A stretch of 64,000 nucleotides of DNA from Euwallacea fornicatus. Its lineage: Eukaryota > Arthropoda > Insecta > Coleoptera > Curculionidae. Each line of letters starts with the position of its first letter. Within the stretch, counting starts at the first letter, position 1. Both the position numbers and the translations under genes were made by a program. The notes under the pieces were generated by a model. That model saw only the letters and a list, made by a program, of their open reading frames with translations, was not told the origin of the DNA and searched no databases. Where the stretch lies: NCBI RefSeq assembly GCF_040115645.1, contig NC_089566.1, positions 496,001 through 560,000 on the forward strand, given 5' to 3'. Below are positions 12,089-22,082 of the stretch, in pieces.

Positions 12089-13303
12089 CGAGTTTAGTCC
12101 CAGAAGTACCCAACCTAATATATAGATGATGTTATTTTTATTAAAAATTCGCCGATATCACAAATACCTTAAAAAGCTTAAGTTTAACGTTCGAGGGTGC
12201 TCCTGTAATTTTTGTGACAAAGAAAAAATTTCATCATCGAGGGGTTATCCAATTCTTTCATTTGGAGAATCTTCCAATACTGCATCCAACATCAAAGCGA
12301 AATTAGATTCTACTTTAGATTAATCTGGTCATTCGTTAATAACTATAAAATATAGGGTGGTTGAGTTTAAACGCGATCGTTCAAGCTCCCACAACGAACT
12401 GCAGTGATCTACCCGATGACACTCCAGATCTGACCACTCCAGATATTTTGGTAAAAATCCACAAAAGGAACATAAATACTGCAAAAAAATATTCTACGTT
12501 GCATATTGTCCAAAAAAGTTCATATGAGAAAGCTGTACGCAAGATTGGTGCCACGATTACTTACAATTGAAAAAAAACACCGCCATGAAGATGTTTCAAG
12601 GGAGTGCTTGGCAAAGCTTCGCGGCAATAAAGCCCAGTTTTTTGCGTCAATTCATAACCATGGATGAAAGATAGGTGCATCATTTCAGACCTGAGCCGAA
12701 AGAGCACTCAAACAATGGACTTAAAAGCGAGAATTGATTCCACAATAGGCGAAAACCGTTCTATCTACAGGAAAGGTGATGGTGTCACTTTTGAGACGCA
12801 CGTGGAATAATATTTATTGACTATCCACCTAAAAGAAAAACAATAAACAGAAAATATTATATAAAATTATTGCAGCATTTGAGCAAAGAAATTAGGAAAA
12901 AGTAAGTGAACTTGACGAAAAAGAAAGTCTTGTTTCATTATGGCAACGCCCCAATCCACACTTCCGTCATCGCGATGACCAAAATCAATCAACTTGGTTT
13001 CGAACTCTTTCTCACCCATCCTATTCGCCAGAATTAGCTCCCTCAAATTATTTTCTATTTCCAAACTTGAAAAACTTATTCGATGGAAAGAGATTTGCCA
13101 ATAATGAAGAGGTGGAGTCCGAGGTTAATGCCTATTTTAAAACATTCGAAGCTTCTTACGATAAACAGGGTATAGAAGTCATAGAACATTGCTGGGAAAA
13201 CTGTGTCAATCTCAAAAGTGATTATGTTGAGAAATGATCTAATATTTTCCAAACCTTTTTTTTTCTTTAAGTGTCAGGTCGAGTACTTCTTGGACTATCC
13301 TCG
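12089..13303 (+). mobile_element. Inactivated mariner element (DD34D type)
   Basis: The 1215-bp length is typical of mariner. The tips face each other: CGAGTTTAGTCCCAGAAGTA at the left and, reversed from the right, CGAGGATAGTCCAAGAAGTA. TA flanks both ends (12087-12088 and 13304-13305). The single gene inside is heavily mutated. A solo end of the same family lies at 57954-57982. Confidence 0.8.
12361..13237 (+). pseudogene. Mariner transposase, degenerate
   Basis: Fragments follow the mariner order. TTPDILVKIHK (about 12440) lies in the second helix-turn-helix. LLTIEKKHRHEDVSRECLAK begins near 12555. A frame change near 12640 leads to FITMDER, which holds the first catalytic aspartate. ARGIIFIDYPPK and KKKVLFHYGNAPIHTSVIAM follow. 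HPSYSPELAPSNYFLFPNL and a C-terminus ending DYVEK with a stop at 13237 complete it. Two of the three catalytic aspartates are gone: HxD reads HYG, and the last reads N in APSNY. With several stops and frame changes as well, the enzyme cannot be active. The tail HxWENCVxLKxDYVEK is typical of mariner. Confidence 0.75.
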
Positions 13304-13933
13304 TAAATGTAATTTATGCATTATAAATATTTTTGTATTTTACTTAATGAAAAGCAATCTGTGGCCTGTGTTTCAATAAGCATGGATAACATTTACGTTT
13401 GAATATCTATGCGTGAACAAGAAATCAATTTCAAACACATAAAAAAAATTAAACACTAACAATTAACAATAAACTTAGAATAATCAACAGCACCAATAAT
13501 AAAGTTTTAAAACAGACAGATTCAGTTAGTTCCAATGCCGGTACATCACCCACTTCGGTCAAATCAACATTTTGGAATGGTTACTTCATTATGTCAAAAT
13601 TTGTCATTCATCATCGATTGAGATGCCCAATTTCAACGTATCTTACAAATTTTAGGTACATATTAGCGATTCTTACATTTCGCTGTTGTTTTATTCATAC
13701 TGTTATTTTTCCCTTTTATACAAATGTTTTTCTAGTATCTGAATATAGCGATCGATTTGTCTCCGAAACGGTAATAAGAGTTTTAATCCGAACCTTTAGT
13801 ACGGCGTGCACGTTATCTTTAAGTACAATAGTTCCAATAGAGAATAAATAACAAGTCCACCACTCCTATATCCTTTACTTGCCTGTTAGGCGTCATTCAC
13901 TGTAAATTAAGAGAAAAAATCTAAAGTGATAAA
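13304..13933. other. Gene-free interval
   Basis: About 630 bases without a recognised feature. The open frame at 13591-13851 has no family signature. Confidence 0.4.
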
Positions 13934-14290
13934 CAGGGTGTTCATTTCTAAAGATCAACCATGAGGTTTGTTACATTGGGAAAAAGTCGCGAAATTTGTG
14001 TTAGAGAACATGCCATTTCAGAACTTGAAAATTTTTATTCCGGGATATTCGAAAAGAACTATAGATTTGGAAAGATATTTTTATTTTTTCCTCAATGTAT
14101 TTCACGAGATAATTCAGAATGATTGACGCAATTACAATTTTTTCCTCTTGTACAATGTGACAATGTCATATTTAAAACCCCACATTTGGGTCTTCGGCAA
14201 CTATCATCTATTTTATTCTTCTCGTATAGGCGCCATTATCAATTTTCGCATTTTTAAATTTATTTTCTTTATCATCACAGTTTTGCAGTT
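13934..14290 (+). repeat. Truncated MITE related to 61767-62218
   Basis: It starts CAGGGTGTTCATTT and then follows the same order of blocks as the intact copy at 61767-62218: an AAGAGATAATT-like block, a TGACAxTGTCA block, and GGCGCCAT followed by CACATTTTT-like sequence. The right terminal repeat is missing, so it was truncated near 14290. Divergence is high, so it is an old copy. Confidence 0.5.
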
Positions 14291-14685
14291 TATATTATGT
14301 TCCTTCTCGCAATTTTGTGAAAAATAAAAAAATTTCTGGTTTTACAAAGCAAATAACATCTGTACCTTTTTAATTAAAAAAAAAATTTGACAGTTTCACT
14401 GAATTTTTCTTAACCCAACCTACAATTACAAAATTATTACGATTTTATCAACAATACGACCCTTTCAATTAATAAAAAATTAGATATACTAGAAACTTGT
14501 CAAGTTACTTTAGAAGGGGGTCCATTTAACAGCCCCTGGCACTCCTATGATTTTATTTGTGTTTTTATTTTAAAAAGTCAATTTTGGGAAGGCATATGGG
14601 GTTAATGAAGGGAAATATTAAATTTAGTAACAAGTCTACAAAGTGTCCTAAAAAAGTGAGGCGTCATAAAACGTCGCTTTTTTAA

Positions 14686-14737
14686 ATGTTGTTAATATAA
14701 TTATTTTCAGTTGTTTTTGAGATATTGGCAAATATTA
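14686..14737 (+). repeat. Left arm of an older inverted repeat around the 14851-16804 transposon
   Basis: About 50 bp including CAGTTGTTTTTGAGATAT and GGCAAATATT are mirrored at 16855-16903. They lie outside the tips of the 14851-16804 transposon, which appears to have inserted into the middle of an older inverted-repeat element. A CGCCCTG tip near 17031-17037 could be the right end of that older element; its left end was not found. Confidence 0.5.
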
Positions 14738-14850
14738 GAATCTTTGACAGTAAAAGACACCACTTATTAGTTGATTCGGTTAGGAGGAGGCAAGGGGTAA
14801 CAACGTAAAATAAACGAAATTGTATCACCCTTTATAATAAACTAGATCTA

Positions 14851-16804
14851 CAGTGTGACCCACTTAAGAGCGGGACACCCCTGTAAAATTTTTATTTGTG
14901 GTTCGATTTTGATCATTTTTTTATATGTTGTAGGGCATCAAAAACTCTATTTTGTGACAAGTTCTTGTTACGCTCGCTTAAAATCTAAGGTCTACTTTGC
15001 CCCTTTCTCATGACGAAATTTTAAGAAAAGACATTAGGGAATTTTTTATTTTAAATTTAGCTTCAGTAATAACTTTAGAATTATTCAAAATGGCTGTATT
15101 TCAAATTTCGTTAAAAAATGTTTATCCATAAAAAAGTTGTAGAGCAATCCAATTTTAAATTTATTGAACCATCTGGATGTAATAATTTTTGGTCAAGTTG
15201 GCTGAGTACGGATCCAATAAACATAGTTAAGTCACTTGTTTTATCCTTGTCATTAAATACAATGCAATTGTCTTTTTGTAAATAAATAAACCAGTTCTTG
15301 GTGGTTTAGAAGAAAATTTAACTGTTTTTGATTGAAGAAAAAGTTCAGATATGAATAATCAATTAACTTTAAGGGAAAAAATTGAAATAGTGCGTCTTTC
15401 TGGTGACAATGACAGAAGTGTAAGGGAAGTGACTAGAATATTTAACACAAGATATCCTAATCGACGTCCGATTACTAAAAGTACAGTGAATCGAATAAAT
15501 CGTACATTTAATGAAACTGGAGCCGTTGATAGATATTTGTTAAAAAACAACCGTCCTGGAAATAGAAATGAAGGTGATACAGAAATCGCAATTTTAAATT
15601 ATTTTACTAATAACCCACATGCTACATTAAGAATAGCAAGTTTAGATTTAAATGTACCGAGGGAAAACATTCGTCGATGCCTGAAAAAGAATAAAATTAA
15701 GCCATTTAAACCAAAATTTCTGCATACTTTGGAGGAAGGAGACAAGAACAGAAGATTGGAATTTTGTTTGTGGGTGCAAGGGGAGTATCAAGATAACAAC
15801 AATTTTCTAAAATGTATTCTATTTAGTGATGAAGCTACATTTACTACTAACGGGATAGTTTCTTCACAGAATTGTAGATTTTGGTCTCATGAAAATCCAC
15901 GCTGGATTATCAACTGCAAAAGTCAATATTCCCAAAAAGTAAATGTTTGGTGTGGAATAATCTATGACAAACTTATCGGTCCATTTTTTCTTGAGGGCAA
16001 TATGAATTCTGCAAGTTTTTTAGAACTATTGAGAAATGAATTATCCAATGCGATTGACAATCTTCCACTATTATACACAAGTAACATGTACTTTTAACTT
16101 GATGGAAGTCCTATACATAACGCGAAAATTGTTCGGCAGTGGCTAAATACAAACTTTCCCAATCAATGGATCGGACGGAATAGTCCATTAATACAATGGC
16201 CACCCAGATCACCGGACCTGACCCCTTTAGATTTCTTTTTGTGGGGTACTCTTGGGCAAAAAGTATATAAAAACCGCCCCAGAAATAGAGAAGAACTATG
16301 CATAAGGTTGAGACGCGCCTGTGAAGAAATTACTCCCTTATCTCTCAGAAAAGTAATGAGTAATACTAGAAGAAGATACGAGAAATGTATCCAGTTGAAC
16401 GGTAGCTTAATCGAAGCAAGTGTTTTTTAAAATGAATTAAATCTCTTTTCGTTACAATTTTTTTTTCACATTGAATCATTAATTAATTTAAATTAAATAA
16501 AATTTGATTGTTCTATAACTTTTTTATGGATAAACATTTTTTAACGAAATTTGAAATACAGCCATTTTGAATAATTCTAAAGTTATTACTGAAGCTAAAT
16601 TTAAAATAAAAAATTCCCTAATGTCTTTTCTTAAAATTTCGTCATGAGAAAGGGGCAAAGTAGACCTTAGATTTTAAGCGAGCGTAACAAGAACTTGTCA
16701 CAAAATAGAGTTTTTGATGCCCTACAACATATAAAAAAATGATCAAAATCGAACCACAAATAAAAATTTTACAGGGGTGTCCCGCTCTTAAGTGGGTCAC
16801 ACTG
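14851..16804 (+). mobile_element. Near-intact DUF4817-type transposon with ~290-bp inverted repeats
   Basis: The 1954-bp element begins CAGTGTGACCCACTTAAGAG and ends with its complement. TA flanks both sides (14849-14850 and 16805-16806). The terminal repeats (14851-15145 and 16510-16804) match base for base over roughly 290 bp by eye, which points to recent insertion or gene conversion between the ends. A single gene fills the interior in one frame with one stop codon. This is the best preserved transposon in the window and the likeliest close relative of an active source elsewhere in the genome. Confidence 0.9.
15351..16430 (+). pseudogene. DUF4817/DDE transposase with a single nonsense codon
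   Basis: The frame opens with Met at 15351 and would run 359 codons to the stop at 16428-16430. Codon 249 (16095-16097) is TAA. Residues 5-58 are the DUF4817 helix-turn-helix (TLREKIEIVRLSG, then FNETGAVDRY). Residues 75-125 look like a second DNA-binding segment. The catalytic positions are D160 in LFSDEATF, D251 in LDGSPIH and D294 in LTPLDFFLWG, with 42 residues between the last two by my count. The tail ends LNGSLIEASVF. The stop sits exactly where relatives carry Gln before the second catalytic Asp-Gly, so one C-to-T change from CAA explains it. The truncated product would lack two catalytic aspartates. Sequence on both sides of the stop is otherwise open and in frame. Confidence 0.9.
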
Positions 16805-16806
16805 TA

Positions 16807-18160
16807 TGTAATATAAACAAAATTAGAGATTTTGCTGAAAATTTGTATAAAAAAATATTTGCCGATATCTCAAAAACAACTGAAAACAATTATGTTAATG
16901 AATAATACTTTTCGATAGAGAATTTATTAATCTTTCAGATGCCATCCAAAAATATAAGGTGTTCTATTTAAAATTCTCATTTAATGCTCATATTTATATC
17001 CTTCTGATATCACACTAATTTTTCCACGCCCTGTGTGTAAATCCAAAAAATGTATAATATTAAAAGATACAGATAACTAATAAGAGTCTGTAGCTCAAAC
17101 TTCAACTCTCTAGCTGTGTTAGCTGAAAAGATATGCGCTTTTCAATTTAGAGCTGTTTGGAGCCAAATCAGTAAAAAAAAATAATTTATTTCGAAAACGG
17201 TTCATCATAGCTATCGCATATGATAGATAAACTGGGGTTTAAATCTTCCGGGAAATTCGAAAATGTATTAAAATACAGGGTGTGCCATTTAAAATAACAA
17301 AGTTGTTGTCAGGTACACATAGATCTGTCAACGTCGCAACGATACCAATATTTTAATTCAACAGATCAAAATCCATTACATCAGTATCCAAAATTTCAGA
17401 GCTCTAGCTATATTAGAACCCCGTAAACTTTTAATAGGACACTTACCGTGAATAACCCTATATATGTATATGAGAATCTATTGTACTATTATCGAAATCT
17501 AACTTAAGCTAACTGCAATAATAATTTTTTATGAAGCTCTCCAAATATCTAAAATTTCTTTTAAAGCGTTATTGCTCCGAGTTACGGCTTCCAAGGATAA
17601 AAAAATCTAAAAACTAATACAGGCCTAAGAAAGCATACTATCACGTGAAAAACATGCGAGTAGTCCCATTAAAAAAAAAACACACTTTATGTCGCCTCGC
17701 TTGTTGGGACACTCTGTAGGTTGTCTCTAATTTCAACATGTGCCTCCATTAGTCTTATGTACATCCCAGTAATTGATTTTTTATCAAGCCACAAATAAAC
17801 CCATTGGAGTCTGAGGTGCTGTTAAATAGACTCCCTGTATATCTACAGAAGTAAGCAGAAAAAAACATCTGTAATAGAACAATATCATTTTCCATTTCTT
17901 ACTTGAAATTTAGTTGAGTTTGCTGCATTTTCTAAGCCTAATAGACGTGTAAATAGATTTAATTAAATCCGACTACTTGAGGAATGGTTATAACAGAATA
18001 AACAAATGTATCTCATCAAGTATTCAAAAAGCTCTTGAAAAAAACATAAATAATATCGGTCGTTTAAAATTCATATTATTAAAGTCTTGCAACCAGGACT
18101 TACTGAAAGAAGAGTAGTGTTTTGCAGGGGTAACACGGCACTTTTGTTCATCAGATCTTT
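16807..18160. other. Gene-free interval with several solo transposon tips
   Basis: No gene is visible. Tips of the CAGGGTG type appear near 17031 (CGCCCTG), 17276 (CAGGGTGTGCCATTT), 17716 (GGGACACTCTG) and 17837 (ACTCCCTG, then TA). None could be paired with confidence, so this looks like a graveyard of truncated inverted-repeat elements. The right arm of the older inverted repeat is at 16855-16903. Confidence 0.45.
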
Positions 18161-18176
18161 CTCTATTAGATATTAT
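18161..18176. repeat. Target-site duplication, left copy, of the Jockey/I-like element
   Basis: The 16 bases CTCTATTAGATATTAT recur exactly at 25768-25783, on the far side of the minus-strand non-LTR element. Their position just outside the element's tail and 5' end fits a target-site duplication made by target-primed reverse transcription. The DUF4817 transposon at 18182 separates this copy from the element's tail. Confidence 0.8.
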
Positions 18177-18422
18177 ATATACAGGGTGTCCCAGAAGGGC
18201 TTAACTACCAAGGCTTAACTACATATTCTTTCAAAATATGTCGATTCATGGTGATATACTTACATACGAAATTATCTCCTTATGGAGATACTGCTCATCA
18301 AAGTTTCACTTTTTTTTTTATTTTGAAAATAAGTCGAAAACGGCTGTATGGATTGTAACGGAATTTTGTGCATAGTCTTTCTGCTTCTCGAGGCACATTA
18401 AACGATATGTTGCTCACATTGA

Positions 18423-18711
18423 GATTGTGCCAGGGGAAATTATCATAAGAGTACCAGAGTTTATGCGGAAAGATTCCCAAACCGACGATCTCCAAATTGG
18501 AAAATTTGGAAAATTCAAAATGAAGACCACCTAAAAAATCGAATCTTGCAAGCGGCTGATGGAATGCGTAGTGATCCAATGATGAGGCGAAAAATGAGTT
18601 TTAATTTTCTTCGACGTGTGAATTTCTGTAGTCAAAAACGGAGTGGTCGAGAACGAGCTGATCTGGTGACCGCGATCTTGTCAATTACCAAGCAGTTCCA
18701 GAAATCGAAAT
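18423..18711 (+). pseudogene. DUF4817 transposase fragment
   Basis: The plus-strand reading through 18435-18520 gives STRVYAERFPNRRSPNWKI, the most recognisable stretch of the DUF4817 helix-turn-helix, followed by LQAADGMRSDPMMRRKMSF and LRRVNFCSQKRS to a stop near 18711. The start of the domain and the whole catalytic region are absent, and the frame is bounded upstream by a stop at 18420. It is a remnant only. The minus-strand open frame over the same bases is a shadow. Confidence 0.6.
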
Positions 18712-19055
18712 AAAGAATTACATTTTTTCCATCTAATTGAGGCTCCAAATCAAAATTCAGTAAGAGATTAACAAGTTGCTGAATAGATCGGAAATTTCAC
18801 ATAAAAAAAAACAATCGTCTTCATGGGCGAATAAAAAAGTTCTGATGTATTTAACATTCGATCTTCTAGGAGTTGACTACTACCCTCGATGGTTTTGGAA
18901 TAATAACCCCCGTCTAATGTGCCCCGAGAAACAGAAAGATTATGCACCAAATTTCATTATGATCCATACGGCCGTTTTCGACTTATTTGCAAAATAAAAA
19001 AATAAAGTGAAACTTTGATGAGCTGTATCTCCAGAAGGAGACAATTTCGTATATA

Positions 19056-19733
19056 CAGTCGCTCAAAAAAGTATTCGTACAGCGGGAAAAAAATTCTGTG
19101 ACCCATAATTTTCGACTGATTTTGTTCAAAATTTGTATAATGAAAAATCAATCCTAAACTCAGTTTAGGTGTTCGAGCAAGTTTTGAAAATTAAATTTTT
19201 GGAGTGCTTTTCATGGTTTAAAAAAAAACTCCATTTCGAAAAGTTCTTGTGCGGTGGAAATTTTTCAGTAAGATTTTAATAATCCTGTAGAGGGAATTTT
19301 TCTACGTATATCCTGAAAATTTGATCAAAGTCAGACCACAAAAAAGGGAGTTGCAGCTTTTTAAATTCGCCAAAAATGTTTAAATTTTATTATTTTGCGT
19401 GAGAATCGTCACTTTTTGGCGAATTTAAAAAGCTGCAACTCCCTTTTTTGTGGTCTGACTTTGATCAAATTTTCAGGATATACGTAGAAAAATTCCCTCT
19501 ACAGGATTATTAAAATCTTACTGAAAAATTTCCACCGCACAAGAACTTTTCGAAATGGAGTTTTTTTTTAAACCATGAAAAGCACTCCAAAAATTTAATT
19601 TTCAAAACTTGCTCGAACACCTAAACTGAGTTTAGGATTGATTTTTCATTATACAAATTTTGAACAAAATCAGTCGAAAATTATGGGTCACAGAATTTTT
19701 TTCCCGCTGTACGAATACTTTTTTGAGCGACTG
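19056..19733. repeat. Near-perfect 678-bp palindrome (foldback MITE)
   Basis: Two arms of 321 bp (19056-19376 and 19413-19733) are exact reverse complements by eye, including matching runs of nine A and nine T, with a 36-base spacer. Tips are CAGTCGCTCAAAAAAGTATT, in the style of Tc1-group ends, and TA flanks both sides (19054-19055 and 19734-19735). There is no coding content. It is inserted in the right arm of the 18182-19815 element; the host sequence closes up cleanly when it is removed. The identity of the arms makes it one of the youngest insertions here. Confidence 0.92.
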
Positions 19734-19999
19734 TAAATATATCACCATGAATAGATATATTTTTGACCAAGGAATATGTGGTTAAGCCTTGACCTCCTCA
19801 TTCTGAGACACCCTGCATATAATCTTTATTCTACAAGTATCTATAATACAATACAAAATAGAACATGCCATCGACCTACATGGTCTTTCAGCCCTATGCT
19901 TTAATAACATTACCTGTTGTATAATACTATTACATTTCTATTGAGTTAATCTGCATTGTTCCGCCTTCCAACATGAAGTTCTTGTAAAGTCCTCTTGGG

Positions 20000-22066
20000 G
20001 TGTCTGTAACGTGATTTTTTCGTCATTCTTCTCAAAAATAATGATTTTATTATTTTCCAATTTTCCTCATTGTCCATCCAACTTGTTGTATTGACTTAAG
20101 TCTATCACTTTCGGTATGGCAGTTTGTTCGCATAGTAGGTTTGTACTGGAGTTATGTAGCGGATTGTTAGGGTGTCTAACTCTAGTGATTGTTCTTAAAA
20201 CAATTTGTTCGGTAATTTGTATGTATCGTTTCGTTTAGCCTGTCGCATTTGCTAGTCAAATACAGCCATGTTGTAGTAATGGTCTACACACAGACCTGTA
20301 CATGTTCATTGCCGTTTTCTTACTTGTTCTCTGGTCTTTGTACATTAGCACTCGGAAGTGTTCAACTCGTGTAACCATTTCTGATCTCACGAACTGTTTA
20401 TGTCTGGTAAATTTTAATTTGTTGTCCAAATTCACTTCCAAGTACTTTATAATTCCAACTGTGTTTCGTTGTTCGTCCGACAGTTAGAATTGAAGATGAA
20501 TTATGTTTAATTCTGTAATAGGGTACTAGTAACTGGTTTTCATTTGCCTTAAGGCTTCATTTATACAGCCAATTCATTGTCTTGTCTGCCAGTAATTGTA
20601 GCACCCCCTCTCCTCCTCCTCATCCTCCTCCTCCTCCTCCTCACCCCCCCTCCCCCCCATTGTAGTTTTAGCATGAGATACACGTGCTCTATCGTCGGCA
20701 TACTGTAAGATGCGTGCCGCCCCTCCGTCGAAGAAATCTGGTCGTTAAACGCTGCGGTTGTTAATGCCATGGCAGTAAATATTGTAAAGCAATAGAGACA
20801 ACAAAGAGCCCTGCGGTAAGCCCTGTTGTGGGGAGTTCGAGAAGGGAAAGGTTTGGTTGATTCTTATTTCTAGTTTCCGATCACACAGCAGGTTTCTTAT
20901 TATGTGCAACATGTATTTGGAAATACCCATTCAATATAGTTTAGATAGTAGTCCCGCGTGCTGTACAGAATCATAGGTTTTATTCGATGTCCAGTAACAG
21001 TAGAGGTGATCGACAGTTTTGTGAGTAGCACGTATGTTTTTAACCAGAATGTATAGTGGGTGTATCGTCAAGTTTTTTCCTCTAAAACCAAATTGGTGTC
21101 TCGGTATTTAGCTTTTTGTTAGTTTTTGAAGTCTGTTGTTAATTATTTTTTTAAAACAGTTTACTAATAGTTGACTGCATTGTGATCGGTATGTAGTTTC
21201 CCGTTTTAGTGTTGTCTCCCCCATTTTTTGGAATCAGTATTACTACACCGGTCTTCCACGACTGGGGGATGAAGTTTTCCTTAATGCAATCATCCATGTG
21301 ATCTAAAATGAACTTCTGGATGTCTGTTGGTAGATTTTTAAGGATATTTGTCTTAATATTATCTTTTTCTGCACCATATTTTTAAGTTCACTTAGTGCCT
21401 CGTCAAATTCCAAGCTGCTAACTTTTTCGTACTTCCAGTTTTTATTAGTGATGTCATCAAAGTATCTGCCGCATCATTGGTTCACCGATATCCAATTTTG
21501 TTAGTCAAACTTAATATCTTGTGAGATTGTAAAGGTCCTTTGGTAATGTTCTGCAAATGTAGTGCCCTTCTCGTCGGCTGTACTTAATTATTTTCCATCC
21601 TTTACAACTGTGTCTGTAGGGCTCATTTTCTCAGTCAGTTTTTTACTTTTGCCCAGTATATTCATCCGCATTCGCTTTCCACCTCCCAGCAAGCCTCCAC
21701 CCATTTACCCTCCTTACACTGCCATATCGTCTTAATATATCTTTTAAGGGTGTTTATTTTTGGTTTGACCGTGTGGTCCTCTGTCTGTTTGTACAACTGA
21801 TATATTTGATCAGTTTTAAGATATAGTTTGGTATTCTAAGTAGATAAAGTGTGTTTTTGCATTTTGGTGAGTACGTTTCTACATCTTTCGTAATTTCCCT
21901 CTGTAGTTTCTCTATAGAACTCGTATGCACTGCATTCGTTGTATAATTGTCAATGTATTCTTGGACTTTTACTATATTATTTTCGTTCTTATCTATGCTT
22001 GCCTTATTCAACTGTTCCGTGTATGTATCTTATATCAACCCCAAATCCATATTGAACAACACAGCC
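20000..22066 (-). pseudogene. Reverse transcriptase of the Jockey/I-like element, decayed
   Basis: On the minus strand, 22011-21754 holds the endonuclease-to-RT linker (lysine- and asparagine-rich). Around 20850-20800 comes the palm block FSNSPQQGLPQGSLLSLLLY, and at 20706-20692 the catalytic QYADD motif. Straight after it a purine-rich repeat (20607-20660) has expanded inside the gene. At 20441-20256 the downstream block NLDNKLKFTRHKQFVRSEM and RSVCRPLLQHGCI follows. The catalytic aspartates of YADD are intact, but stops and frame changes occur throughout. In life the enzyme copies element RNA at the nicked target. Confidence 0.75.
20607..20660. repeat. TCC/GGA-rich microsatellite inside the RT gene
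   Basis: Runs of TCC and C on the plus strand interrupt the reverse transcriptase just after its YADD codons. On the minus strand they encode a run of Arg or Glu depending on frame, absent from normal RT. It probably expanded after the element died. Confidence 0.85.
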
Positions 22067-22081
22067 AGGTGATATGAGCCT
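22067..22081. repeat. Target-site duplication, left copy, of the R1-like insertion
   Basis: AGGTGATATGAGCCT recurs exactly at 23485-23499. It brackets the R1-like element and belongs to the endonuclease gene of the Jockey/I-like host element. Confidence 0.9.
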
Positions 22082-22082
22082 G

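Larger units (their letters stand above)
18182..19815 (+). mobile_element. Decayed DUF4817-type transposon inserted in the tail of the Jockey-like element
   Basis: Tips are CAGGGTGTCCCAGAAG at the left and, reversed from the right, CAGGGTGTCTCAGAAT. TA lies at the left; the right flank reads CA, presumably a mutated TA. The inverted repeats are about 230 bp and include CCATACGGCCGTTTTCGAC-type sequence. The right arm is interrupted by the 19056-19733 palindrome. Without that insertion the element is about 950 bp, a deletion derivative with a piece of transposase inside. Confidence 0.8.

Noticed and set aside
12867..13064. Minus-strand frame as a gene
   Set aside because: It is antisense to the mariner transposase remnant, whose motifs read on the plus strand.
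18298..19151. Open frames on the minus strand and at 18768-18997 as genes
   Set aside because: They lie in transposon arms and in the palindrome; the recognisable DUF4817 fragment is on the plus strand at 18423-18711.
20561..20770. Arg-rich open frame as a basic protein
   Set aside because: The arginines come from a GGA/TCC microsatellite expanded inside a dead reverse transcriptase.
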